Shown: one piece after another, positions 20,341 through 30,270 of the stretch
Position numbering within the stretch: the stretch's first letter is position 1
How the letters are laid out: each line of letters begins with the position of its first letter
DNA from: Candidatus Poribacteria bacterium
GTDB lineage: Bacteria > Poribacteria > WGA-4E > WGA-3G
Length of the DNA: 64,000 nt
Direction of reading: 5' to 3'
NCBI GenBank assembly: GCA_022828145.1
Contig: JAJEJA010000030.1
Location: 1-64,000, forward strand
Program-made: the position numbers and the translations under genes
The notes under the pieces: generated by a model
Seen by the model: the letters and a program-made list of their open reading frames with translations, nothing else
The model's database searches: none
Told to the model about the DNA's origin: nothing

Positions 20341-20724
20341 CTAATCTGGAACCGCTTGACGACCAATCTGACTCTCTGCAGATAGCAATTCTTCACGTGT
20401 TCGTGCTAAAGATGTAGTACCTCTCTGGGTTTTATAAGCCTCTACGGGTTGATTCCTGATAATAACAATATTGTCATCATCACGTTCAATAATATCACCC
20501 GCCATCAAAGGTGTTTCTAATTTTCTCATACTGGTAATGAAGTTTACTATCACTCGTCCCGAACCGAGTATGTTGATAGTCCAACCATTTTCTGTATTGA
20601 TACGATTAAACGCCTGTGGAATATCTATGGATTGAACTTGCTTGAAGTTCAAGATCACACCACTTTCAGGAGTATCTGATTCTGTTTCTTCAGTAGTTTC
20701 TTCCATTAAATTTTCTTCTGTCAT
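20341..20724 (-). CDS. Hypothetical protein (127 aa)
   Basis: Open frame with acidic N-terminus. No recognised domain. Confidence 0.6.
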   Translation of the reverse strand: MTEENLMEETTEETESDTPESGVILNFKQVQSIDIPQAFNRINTENGWTINILGSGRVIVNFITSMRKLETPLMAGDIIERDDDNIVIIRNQPVEAYKTQRGTTSLARTREELLSAESQIGRQAVPD

Positions 20725-20830
20725 TTTGTCCCTCCAAAGGAAAATAGACTTTTCTATAATTTTACCTAAGCAAAGCGATGTTTGTCAACCTATTTTATTA
20801 TTAGGACACCCAATCACCCAATTCCTATAT

Positions 20831-20859
20831 TTGACTTAAACCCTAAATCATGATATAAT
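20831..20859 (+). promoter_or_regulatory. Sigma70-like promoter TTGACT-17-TATAAT upstream of hemA
   Basis: Boxes at 20831-20836 and 20854-20859, 17-bp spacer. Confidence 0.75.
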
Positions 20860-20899
20860 ATTTTATTAGTGATCCGTAGAAAGCACTAGATTTCATTGG

Positions 20900-22204
20900 A
20901 TGAGAACTATGAATCAGATTGTATCTATTGGTACAAGCCACCATGTTGCACCTGTTGAATTTAGGGAAAAGTTGGCTTTTTCCGATGAACAGCTTATTGA
21001 ATCCCTCCATCACCTTCGTGATTCTTACAGACTTCAAGAAGCAGTGATCCTCTCCACCTGCAACCGGGTTGAGGTATACGCCGTAGCGAACCCTCAACAG
21101 ATAACGGAATCACCTGTCAAAAGTCTGCTTGACTTTCTTGCCCAATACCACAGAATCGGTTCAGATAGCATAAAAAAGTGGAGTTATAGACATCATAACC
21201 TTGACACTATTTTGCACCTATTCAGAGTGACGTCAAGCCTTGACTCAATGGTAGTCGGAGAGTCCCAAATACTTGGACAGGTTAAAGAGGCTTATGATCT
21301 TTCACGTACTGCTGGAGGGGCTGGTACTATCCTGAATAGATTATTTAATAAGGCATTCAGTGTTGGTAAACGTATCCGATCAGAAACGACTATTGCTGCT
21401 GGAGCCGTATCAATCAGTTATGCAGCAGTTGAATTGGCAAAGAAAATATTCAGTACATTAGAGGATAAAACTGTCGCCATCATTGGGGCAGGTGAGATGA
21501 GTGAACTGACAGCGAAACACCTCGTCTCAAATGGTGTTTCTAAGGTCATTGTTGCAAATCGTACTTATGAACGCGCTGTCAAAATAGCCGAAAAATTCAA
21601 AGGAACTCCTGTATCCTTCGAGAATGATCTCGGTTTTCTCATTGATGCGGATATAGTCATTAGCTCTACCGATGCACCACACTACCTAATAGAACGCCAA
21701 CCGTTAGCAGAAATTATGCGAAAGCGAAAACATCGGTATATGTTTCTGATTGATATTTCTGTACCAAGAGATATTGAACCCGATGTCAGCAAAATAAATC
21801 ATGCATTCCTCTATAACATAGATGATTTAGAGGCAGTTGTTGCTTCAAACCTAAAAGAACGAGAACAGGAAGCTGTCCGAGCAGAACAGATCGTCATTGA
21901 AGAGGCAAAAAGGTTCCACGACCAATTACAAGTTCTTGAGGTTAGTCCTACTATAAAATCACTGCATCAGCAGTTCCAACAGATCGCTGAAACGGAACTT
22001 CAGACATACCTCAAACAGAACTCCTTATCTGATGCAGAAGAAACTGCTATAAAGTCCATGACACAAGCTATTGTCAAAAAAATATTGCATCAACCCATTG
22101 ATAACCTCCGTCAAGCTGTTAATGATGGCAATGCTGACCACGGAAAATATGTACAGGCGATACAAGAACTGTTCGCATTAGATCAAGTTGACAATAAGGA
22201 ATAA
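20900..22204 (+). CDS. hemA: Glutamyl-tRNA reductase
   Basis: LSTCNRVEVYAV, VVGESQILGQVKEAY, GAGEMSELTAKHL. Confidence 0.95.
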   Translation: MRTMNQIVSIGTSHHVAPVEFREKLAFSDEQLIESLHHLRDSYRLQEAVILSTCNRVEVYAVANPQQITESPVKSLLDFLAQYHRIGSDSIKKWSYRHHNLDTILHLFRVTSSLDSMVVGESQILGQVKEAYDLSRTAGGAGTILNRLFNKAFSVGKRIRSETTIAAGAVSISYAAVELAKKIFSTLEDKTVAIIGAGEMSELTAKHLVSNGVSKVIVANRTYERAVKIAEKFKGTPVSFENDLGFLIDADIVISSTDAPHYLIERQPLAEIMRKRKHRYMFLIDISVPRDIEPDVSKINHAFLYNIDDLEAVVASNLKEREQEAVRAEQIVIEEAKRFHDQLQVLEVSPTIKSLHQQFQQIAETELQTYLKQNSLSDAEETAIKSMTQAIVKKILHQPIDNLRQAVNDGNADHGKYVQAIQELFALDQVDNKE

Positions 22205-22206
22205 GA

Positions 22207-23118
22207 ATGAAGCATACCGTTACGGTCGGAACACGCGGCAGTCAACTTGCACTTTGGCAAGCTTCTTATGTAAAACAGCAGTTCTTCCACTACCATCCCG
22301 ATGTCCAAATAGAACTTAAAATCATTAAAACAACTGGTGACACAATCCAGAATAGAACCTTAGTTGGACTTGGGAAGGGTGTTTTTACCAAAGAGATTGA
22401 AATTGCATTGCTGAATGAAAATATTGACCTTGCCGTCCATAGTCTTAAAGACCTGCCAACAGAATTACCGGATGGATTATGTATTGCTGCGATCCCAACC
22501 CGTGAAGATCCGCGTGATGTATTGATTTCATCTACACGTCTTCCATTGCATGAGCTTACCAACGAGGCAAAAATTGGAACGACAAGTCCGCGTAGAAAAG
22601 CACAACTCCTATACATCCGACCAGACTTACATGTGGTTGATGTTAGAGGAAATGTTGATACACGTCTAAGAAAACTTCAAGAAACGGAGCTTGATGGAAT
22701 TATCCTTGCTGCTGCTGGACTGAAACGTCTACAGAAGGAAGATTTAATAACAGAGTATTTTGCGCCTGATAAGTTCGTGCCAGCAGTTGGACAAGGGGCT
22801 TTGGCTATTGAAACTCGCGTGGAAGATAGTCGTACACAGCAGCTGCTCTCTCCATTAAACGATAGCATGACTACGACTGAAATTACTGCTGAGAGAACTC
22901 TGCTGGAGTCCCTCGGTGGTGGGTGTCAACTGCCGATTGGTGCTTATGCAAAACAGCACAACGAAAAACTCTCTCTCATCGGAACGGTATGTCATCCACT
23001 TGGTAAAAAACGTATAGTAGAACAAGCGACAGAAGATATTGATAACCCCCAAGAATTAGGAAGACTCGTTGCTGAGAAACTACGAAAAAACGGTGCACAC
23101 GAATTGATGCATACGTAA
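22207..23118 (+). CDS. hemC: Porphobilinogen deaminase (hydroxymethylbilane synthase)
   Basis: GTRGSQLALWQA, AVHSLKDLPTELP, GGGCQLPIGAYA cofactor Cys. Confidence 0.95.
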   Translation: MKHTVTVGTRGSQLALWQASYVKQQFFHYHPDVQIELKIIKTTGDTIQNRTLVGLGKGVFTKEIEIALLNENIDLAVHSLKDLPTELPDGLCIAAIPTREDPRDVLISSTRLPLHELTNEAKIGTTSPRRKAQLLYIRPDLHVVDVRGNVDTRLRKLQETELDGIILAAAGLKRLQKEDLITEYFAPDKFVPAVGQGALAIETRVEDSRTQQLLSPLNDSMTTTEITAERTLLESLGGGCQLPIGAYAKQHNEKLSLIGTVCHPLGKKRIVEQATEDIDNPQELGRLVAEKLRKNGAHELMHT

Positions 23119-23138
23119 TTTGAGCAAAGGTATCCTGT

Positions 23139-24662
23139 ATGAGCACAGAGAAAAATGGAATCGTCTACATAGTCGGTGCAGGACCTGGTGATAAAAAACT
23201 GATAACCGTAAAAGGGATGGCGTGTCTACAGAAAGCTGATGTCGTCATATATGATCTGCTTCTGAATGACTCTCTGCTTGAATATTGTCCTGAACACACA
23301 CTGAAAATCAAAGCACCAGACCCGAGAATACGTTCAACGCGTCAGGATGAACTGAACCGGTTGCTTATAGAACATGCAAAAACTGGTAAAGTCGTTGTAC
23401 GTCTTAAAGGAGGGGATCCGTTCATATTCGGTCGCGGAGGGGAGGAAGCAACGGTTCTTGTGCAAGAAGGAATACCATTTGAAATTGTGCCCGGTGTCAC
23501 CTCTGGGATTGCTGCATCTGCTTATGCTGGGATCCCTGTTACACATCGTGATTTCGCATCATCAGTCGCATTTGTCACGGGACATTCAGCGGCGATGCAT
23601 GCTGACTCCAATATCAATTGGTCACAACTCGCGACTGCAGTTGATACACTGATTGTTTATATGGGAGTCGCACATCTGTCAGAAATTGTGGATCGTTTGA
23701 TTTCAAGCGGTAGAGATAGACACACACCTGTGAGTTTAGTCAGAGTCGGAACGACCCCACAACAGACTGTGGCGCAAGGCACACTTGAGAGCATAGTTGA
23801 AAAAGTGGAAGCAGTTCAAATGAGCAGTCCAGCGATAATCATTGTGGGACAAGTGAACAACTTACGAGAACACCTGAGATGGTTTGATACGAAACCGCTC
23901 TTTGGTAAACGGATACTTATCACCCGTGCCCGCGCACAAGCAAGTGAATTTGCTGAACGCTTAGAGGCAGAAGGCGCTGAAGTTATACAGTTTCCAACAA
24001 TAGAGATCCAACCTATTGCATTAAAGGTTGAAGATATACCAACCCCTGACACGTACAGTTGGGTGATCTTTACAAGTGTCAATGCGGTTGAGATATATTA
24101 TAGTTTACTAAATAGTATTGGCTTAGACACAAGATCATTTCTGACGTGCCAAGTCTGTGCTGTAGGTCCAAAGACGATTGAAGCACTTAATGGTATCGGT
24201 ATAAATCCTGACTTCGTTCCAACGCATTCAAGCGGAAACGTTATTGCTAAAGAATTGAAAAATGTAGAAGGCAAGAATATACTGCTACCAAGAGCGAAAA
24301 TCGCTACTGCTGATTTACCTAAAGGTTTGCGAAAAAGAGGTGCAAATGTCCATGACGTGGCGATTTATGATACCCTTAAAGTTGAAAGTGAATGCAAGGA
24401 TGTAATCCTTAAAGATCTGTTAGAAGGATCAATAGACGTCGTTACTTTTACGAGCTCTTCTACTGTGAGGAACTTCCTTGAAATGTTCCCCGAACAAAAT
24501 CCTAAGGATTTATTGTCACATGTCCGTGTAGCAGTCATCGGTCCAACAACAGAAGCGACTGCCAGTAAGCATGGGCTGCGAATTGATATTAGAGCCAAAA
24601 ATGCCACGATAGAGAGTTTAACACAGGCGGTCGTCTCAGATAAGAGCATAATGCAACATTAA
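23139..24662 (+). CDS. cobA-hemD: Fused uroporphyrinogen-III C-methyltransferase / uroporphyrinogen-III synthase
   Basis: N-terminal SUMT (VYIVGAGPGDKKLITVKG, RLKGGDPFIFGRGGEE) followed by a HemD domain (KRILITRARAQASEFAERLEAEGAEV). Confidence 0.92.
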   Translation: MSTEKNGIVYIVGAGPGDKKLITVKGMACLQKADVVIYDLLLNDSLLEYCPEHTLKIKAPDPRIRSTRQDELNRLLIEHAKTGKVVVRLKGGDPFIFGRGGEEATVLVQEGIPFEIVPGVTSGIAASAYAGIPVTHRDFASSVAFVTGHSAAMHADSNINWSQLATAVDTLIVYMGVAHLSEIVDRLISSGRDRHTPVSLVRVGTTPQQTVAQGTLESIVEKVEAVQMSSPAIIIVGQVNNLREHLRWFDTKPLFGKRILITRARAQASEFAERLEAEGAEVIQFPTIEIQPIALKVEDIPTPDTYSWVIFTSVNAVEIYYSLLNSIGLDTRSFLTCQVCAVGPKTIEALNGIGINPDFVPTHSSGNVIAKELKNVEGKNILLPRAKIATADLPKGLRKRGANVHDVAIYDTLKVESECKDVILKDLLEGSIDVVTFTSSSTVRNFLEMFPEQNPKDLLSHVRVAVIGPTTEATASKHGLRIDIRAKNATIESLTQAVVSDKSIMQH

Positions 24663-24684
24663 ATCATTTATGCACACCCCTCAA

Positions 24685-26181
24685 TTAAAATATCGGTAGG
24701 ATGAATGGCACAATCAGTCTTTGAATAACTGTGATGGTGCCGAAAATTGCGTAGAATCCTGCACACAAGAGCAAACCGAGCTGTTTCCATATCGGTGGTT
24801 GAATCTCTTTCGGCAAGAATTTTCGGTTGACATAAAGCGTATGTAATGCAGTAATCACGAGTTGATATCCACCTATCGTGGCAGAGACAAGTATCATCAA
24901 GAAGGGGCGTCCTAAGTACATGGCAATCACACCCCATAGCACATATACTAACAGGATCGGATAATAGATCCATTTTGCGTTCTGCTCTTCCATTTTGCGT
25001 GCGCTTCTAAATCCTGTCCATATAATATCCGTAAATCGCCGTGGAACGCTGTCTACTTGACCGAGTTGTGTTGAAAAAAGCACCCAGAAACCACATAACA
25101 GTGTCAGATGCCACATGATGGGGTATCCTGATTTGTCTGCAAGCCCCTCTGCTTGAAATGCAGCTGCTGACCACTGATCCATTTCTGTTCCTGTTTCTAC
25201 AAAGGCTAATGTTAACATTGCGGGGAGTGCTAAACCGATAAAACACCCAATAAGCCAGATATAGTATTGTTCAAATCGGACATATTTCCACCATTCTTTA
25301 AAACGTTGAATACTATCCGGCGTAATTCTAAATACCTTTCCAAAGTGCGATAATGTTACTTTCTGTCCACCGATGATTGAAGGAATCGCACCGACTAAAC
25401 TACTCATGCCCCAACCTTTATCTCTGACGTAGTTTGATATTGTAATATTGCCTAATCCTCCACTACCCGCATAAGCAGCAAATGCACCGAGGAGTAGCCA
25501 ATCAAAGTTGCCTGTCTTTACCTCATCTGGCAATGCGCCAAAACTGAAAAACCCCTTAATGACTGTCCACCATACTTCGGGGGGAACAAAGAAAAGGTCA
25601 ATAACAACCAGATAACCGATTATCCAGACAACCATGAACAGCTGTACTTTTTCAAGAGCATTGTATATCTTTCCGCCAAACATAACAATTGCCAGACAGG
25701 CAAAGAAAATCAAGAAGGCAAAGATTCTCACAGTATTTTGGTCTGTATCTGTTGGCATTTTTCCTAACCATGCGGCACCGAGTGCAGTTGCTGCAGTCAT
25801 TGCCCAGGCAGGCCAAATGGTAAAAAAGTCACCGCCAGTATAGAAGATTGCCCAGAATCGGGGTCCAGGTTTACATCGCATATATCCACTGAGCATCGGT
25901 TCACCAGAATAGATAGTGTACCGTATCGCCTCTGTGTTAAGGATAGATTGAAGTACAATTGCTATTGTTGCGATCCATAGAAGAGTCCCGCCATATTGTG
26001 CAGTGATTGCTGGACCTAACAACCATTCCCCACTCCCAATTGATGCACCCAGTGCGATAATACCGGGACCTAAAATACCTCTAAAAGCCTTGCCAAATTT
26101 ATATTTGGGCGGATCAGGTAATTCCGCCGTCTCCCAATCTGGCAGTGTGCCACCATCAACACGTTCATCAGTTTCTGTCAT
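24685..26181 (-). CDS. Nramp-like multi-TM transporter
   Basis: GPGIIALGASIGSGEWLLGPA N-terminal signature and many TM helices. Confidence 0.75.
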   Translation of the reverse strand: MTETDERVDGGTLPDWETAELPDPPKYKFGKAFRGILGPGIIALGASIGSGEWLLGPAITAQYGGTLLWIATIAIVLQSILNTEAIRYTIYSGEPMLSGYMRCKPGPRFWAIFYTGGDFFTIWPAWAMTAATALGAAWLGKMPTDTDQNTVRIFAFLIFFACLAIVMFGGKIYNALEKVQLFMVVWIIGYLVVIDLFFVPPEVWWTVIKGFFSFGALPDEVKTGNFDWLLLGAFAAYAGSGGLGNITISNYVRDKGWGMSSLVGAIPSIIGGQKVTLSHFGKVFRITPDSIQRFKEWWKYVRFEQYYIWLIGCFIGLALPAMLTLAFVETGTEMDQWSAAAFQAEGLADKSGYPIMWHLTLLCGFWVLFSTQLGQVDSVPRRFTDIIWTGFRSARKMEEQNAKWIYYPILLVYVLWGVIAMYLGRPFLMILVSATIGGYQLVITALHTLYVNRKFLPKEIQPPIWKQLGLLLCAGFYAIFGTITVIQRLIVPFILPIF

Positions 26182-26433
26182 AATACCACTCCCACAATAT
26201 ATCTATAGCTAATTTCTTTGTCATATTTCTTCTACTTCGTAATTGCCTTGCCGCTACGACTATTTCTTGCATATCTCGTTCACAGTTAGGATAGTTGTGT
26301 AGGCATTCTAACAAACATTTTATTCTCAATCAAGTACTAATTATGGATTGGTATAATCATGCCTTGACATATCGCCTCTTTAAATGTTAAACTTTTTCTA
26401 ATTATGTTACGTAACTAAGGAAGGGGGTACAAA

Positions 26434-27012
26434 ATGAAAACAGTGAACCTAACTCCGAAATACCATCAAGTTATAATACCCTATAAATGTGTAATTTTTT
26501 CAGTTCATTTTCTCATCCTACTGTCTTTGCTTTTTCTTTCTGCATGTAGTAATCCCTTAGAACCTGTTGACAGTGTTGAGGAAACAGATGTAAAATCTGA
26601 ATTAAGGGATCGGTCTTTTCGTCAATTTGATCCTGAGAAAGATGCTGCTAAACGGAAGGCAGTCATTATTGATTTTTATGATGATACAGAAGGCAATATC
26701 ATAAGCATGTGGGCACAATATGCTGAAGCTGGATACGCATTGAAAGAATGGGAAATATTTGCTAAAGACTATAGAATTGAAAAAGGTGGATCAGAATATA
26801 GACTGTATTTTATAGCACCCCATTCACACCAAAACATACCTTCAGAATGTGATGATTGTATTGAAACCAAAGGGGTCTCCATCTCTATACGAAATCTATA
26901 CGATAAAGACAAAATACAATTCAAGATAAATGACGAGAATAAGAGTTTACCTGCTCCATTTCCCGTGTTCAAATCTTGGACAAACTTCAATGAAGACGAA
27001 TATTTTGATTGA
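26434..27012 (+). CDS. Putative lipoprotein
   Basis: Long hydrophobic N-terminus ending in lipobox-like LSAC. Confidence 0.65.
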   Translation: MKTVNLTPKYHQVIIPYKCVIFSVHFLILLSLLFLSACSNPLEPVDSVEETDVKSELRDRSFRQFDPEKDAAKRKAVIIDFYDDTEGNIISMWAQYAEAGYALKEWEIFAKDYRIEKGGSEYRLYFIAPHSHQNIPSECDDCIETKGVSISIRNLYDKDKIQFKINDENKSLPAPFPVFKSWTNFNEDEYFD

Positions 27013-27068
27013 AATATCACCAGACAATTCAATAAACTTACACGTGCCACAAGTTCAGTAGGGACGAG

Positions 27069-27112
27069 GTATCCTCGCCCGTTGAGGAACGTATCCTCAC
27101 CCGTTGAGGAAC
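27069..27112. repeat. Tandem duplication of 22 bp (GTATCCTCRCCCGTTGAGGAAC x2)
   Basis: Adjacent copies at 27069-27090 and 27091-27112 with one mismatch. Confidence 0.9.
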
Positions 27113-27142
27113 GTTTCATTAATTGTAAATTCCACTATAGAA

Positions 27143-29212
27143 ATGAAAACCCTTATTCCTCTATCAATCCTTTTCATACTACTGATCGGTTGTTCACCAC
27201 CCGAACCAGTGGAGTTTCCAGACCCGAACTTAGCTGCTGTTGTTAGGGAAAGACTACGACTTAGTCCACTCGATCCAATCACAGCGAAAGATCTCAAGGG
27301 ATTAGACTACTTACATGTATATGATCAGACCATTAGCAACTTAACAGGTTTAGAGATGGCAACAAATTTGAGCACTCTTGTATGTAACGAGAGTTTCATC
27401 GCAGATATTTCTCCATTGACTAAGTTAACAAAACTAACTAAACTTGATTTGGCTTACAGTCAAATCACTGACATCAGTCCCATCAACGCATTAAGAGAAC
27501 TGAAACATTTAAACTTATACAGTAACCTGATTACAGATATTACGCCACTTGCTGATTTAAAGCAATTGAACTATATCAATCTCGGAATGAATAGAATTCG
27601 CGATATTACCCCTCTCAGCGAGTTATCCCAACTCAATAGGTTAGATCTGCATAATAATCAGATTAGTGACGTAACGTCATTAACCAATCTAAAGTTTTTA
27701 ACTGAACTATACCTAAAAAATAATGAGATCCACAATATTACCCCACTTTCTGGATTGACAAACCTTAAGACCTTACACATTGAAAATAACCACATCAAAG
27801 ACATTAGACCAATTGGTGGATTACAGCAACTAAAGGATTTAAGACATAAAGATAATCTTATCATAGATAGGACTGCTGTAGATAAATATAGCTTCCGTCG
27901 TTCTGCCCGTCCCACGGGAACAACGCAAGCAACAGAAAAAGTAAACAATAAAGAGGATGTTAAGACAGCAAAGGCAGTCCATTCTCCATTAATACCTGAT
28001 CCTAACCTTGCAGCAGCTGTTCGCGAGGAGATTGGTATAAATTCAGATGAACCCATTTTGACAGAAAAACTATCTAAGATATATGGTCTCAACCTTTTGG
28101 ATCAAGACATAAAAGACTTAACGGGTTTAGAAAAAATGACAAGTCTGGTGTACTTAACAATTGAGGATAATGATATTGAAGATATTTCACCCTTATCCAA
28201 TCTGACAGAGCTGAAGTACTTAGAACTTGGTGGTAATAGAATCACTGATATTTCACCGCTAAGTGAATTGACTAAACTAAGGACATTAAAACTAAGGTCC
28301 CAATTTAACTATAACAGTCAAGAAAACAACATAAAGGACTTGACACCTCTAAAGGATAAGATACATTTAGAGCAGCTATCAATTTCTGGTAAAGAAATAG
28401 ATGATATTAGTTCATTAAAAGAATCAAAAAAGTTAATTTGGTTATCAATTAGAAATACACAAGTAAGTGATATTTCGCCGTTAGCAGAAATGGTGCATCT
28501 CAGTCATCTATATCTCAGAAATTGTCAAATTCGGGATATCTCACCATTGGCAGACTTAAAACAACTTGATATACTATGGCTTTACGGGAATAATATCTCA
28601 GACGTTAAACCATTATCAGGACTATTACATCTTAAAAATTTGGGTCTTGAGGACAATGATATTAGTGACATAACACCACTTGTCGGATTGATAAGATTGA
28701 CAGATTTAAGCATCGGTGGAAACAGAATCCGTGACCTTAGACAATCAGTGAATGTCCTCTCTAAACTGAAGCACCTGACAGAACTGTCGCTTAACGAAAA
28801 CGAAATCCAGGATATTGCTCCCTTAGTTGAATTAAGAAATCTGACCATCTTAAGACTCGTCAACAACCAGATTAGCAATATAGAGCCACTGGCAAATTTG
28901 ACGGATTTACACTATTTGATGCTTACGAACAATAAAATCAAAGATGTATCTCCTCTTGCTGATTTAAAGAGATTAAGGCTGCTTAGACTTGGTCAGAATC
29001 AGATCCAAGACATAACACCGCTTGCAGACTTAAAAGAGATGACGCATCTTGAACTACATGAAAACCAGATAAGGGATTTCAGTGTTGTTGAAAACTATCC
29101 ACATATCAGAACTTTAAGCATTAAGGATAACCCAATTCAGGACCTGACACCGATTACAAATCTCCGCATCCGTTTTCCTGATGTGCAGCTGGATAATCAT
29201 GCAAGGCAATAA
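27143..29212 (+). CDS. Leucine-rich repeat lipoprotein (internalin-type LRRs), two LRR blocks
   Basis: Lipobox LIGC; many N.I.DI.PL..L..L..L repeats. The PDPNLAAxVRE module occurs twice. Confidence 0.9.
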   Translation: MKTLIPLSILFILLIGCSPPEPVEFPDPNLAAVVRERLRLSPLDPITAKDLKGLDYLHVYDQTISNLTGLEMATNLSTLVCNESFIADISPLTKLTKLTKLDLAYSQITDISPINALRELKHLNLYSNLITDITPLADLKQLNYINLGMNRIRDITPLSELSQLNRLDLHNNQISDVTSLTNLKFLTELYLKNNEIHNITPLSGLTNLKTLHIENNHIKDIRPIGGLQQLKDLRHKDNLIIDRTAVDKYSFRRSARPTGTTQATEKVNNKEDVKTAKAVHSPLIPDPNLAAAVREEIGINSDEPILTEKLSKIYGLNLLDQDIKDLTGLEKMTSLVYLTIEDNDIEDISPLSNLTELKYLELGGNRITDISPLSELTKLRTLKLRSQFNYNSQENNIKDLTPLKDKIHLEQLSISGKEIDDISSLKESKKLIWLSIRNTQVSDISPLAEMVHLSHLYLRNCQIRDISPLADLKQLDILWLYGNNISDVKPLSGLLHLKNLGLEDNDISDITPLVGLIRLTDLSIGGNRIRDLRQSVNVLSKLKHLTELSLNENEIQDIAPLVELRNLTILRLVNNQISNIEPLANLTDLHYLMLTNNKIKDVSPLADLKRLRLLRLGQNQIQDITPLADLKEMTHLELHENQIRDFSVVENYPHIRTLSIKDNPIQDLTPITNLRIRFPDVQLDNHARQ

Positions 29213-29357
29213 TAGCATCTATACACATTTTGCTTATAGTGAAATTATAAAAAACTCATCAAAAATTGAATTAAATATCTTGACAAAACATCAGATTTTA
29301 ACGTAATATTTTTAAAGAGTCACAAATCTAACTTCATTCTATATTAAGGAGTTTAAT

Positions 29358-30140
29358 ATGCTCACGCAAGATCAGGTAGACTTTTATAATGAGAACGGAT
29401 ATCTCAAAGTTGATCAACTTTTCACGACAGAGGAAACGGAAGAACTGGCATCAGATATGGTGAAGATCATAAACAATTGGGGACAGGAAACAATCGGGTG
29501 GCCCGGCCCGTGGCGAACAAAATACCTAAATGAGGAAGATCAGCAAACCACTAAGGCAGTCTTCATGCATAATCCACACTTCTATTCTGCTGCATGGGGA
29601 CGGGTGATTTTCCATGAACGCTTAACAGGGGCTGTTCAATCGCTTATTGGCGATAGAGTCCAGTGGCACCATACGGTCCTACACGCAAAACCACCTGAAA
29701 AAGGTACACCGTTTCCGATGCATCAGGACTATCCTTTTTACCCACACGATGGACTTGATTTCGTAGATTGTCTTGTACATCTTGATGACGCACCTTATGA
29801 AAGCGGGGCACTTAGAGTCGTGCCCGGTAGTCATAAAGAGGGACCAAGAGAACATATCACCGGTGAAGGAACCGCACCACACTTGCCAACTGATAAATTC
29901 CATCCAGACTTCATCGACTCAATACCAGTTCCAGCAAAAGCTGGAGATGTTATCTTTTTCAGCTATTGTCTCATACATTGGTCTGAAGTCAATAGAACTG
30001 AAGAATGGCGAAAAGCAGTGCGATTCGGTTATCATACACCAGAAATGCGTCCTGTTGGCAGAGACCCAAATGAACCTTACAACAACATAATAGCAGGCGG
30101 CTTCAAACAGAATCCATCTGCAGGAGAAATACTCGCTTAA
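29358..30140 (+). CDS. Phytanoyl-CoA dioxygenase (PhyH) family protein
   Basis: HQD...SGALRVVPGSHKEGP...H 2OG-Fe(II) motifs; N-terminal YNENGYLKVDQLFT. Confidence 0.9.
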   Translation: MLTQDQVDFYNENGYLKVDQLFTTEETEELASDMVKIINNWGQETIGWPGPWRTKYLNEEDQQTTKAVFMHNPHFYSAAWGRVIFHERLTGAVQSLIGDRVQWHHTVLHAKPPEKGTPFPMHQDYPFYPHDGLDFVDCLVHLDDAPYESGALRVVPGSHKEGPREHITGEGTAPHLPTDKFHPDFIDSIPVPAKAGDVIFFSYCLIHWSEVNRTEEWRKAVRFGYHTPEMRPVGRDPNEPYNNIIAGGFKQNPSAGEILA

Positions 30141-30183
30141 GATTCTCAATTTTCCGAATTTCCTGCAGGCTCCGAACCCGTAG

Positions 30184-30202
30184 GGGCGGGGGCTCCCCGC
30201 CC
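30184..30202. repeat. GC-rich hairpin GGGCGGGG-GCT-CCCCGCCC
   Basis: Perfect 8-bp stem in the gap between CDSs. Confidence 0.7.
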
Positions 30203-30270
30203 ATCACCATTGTGCAACCTACATCTTTAACATTTAAACTTACTTAATCCCTGATTTAGGAGAAATTGTT

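Noticed and set aside
23139-24662. Novel fusion claim for CobA-HemD
   Set aside because: SUMT-HemD fusions in hemA-hemC clusters are already known in several bacterial phyla.
27069-27112. CRISPR-like array at the 22-bp direct repeats
   Set aside because: Only two directly adjacent copies with no spacers and no cas genes in the window.
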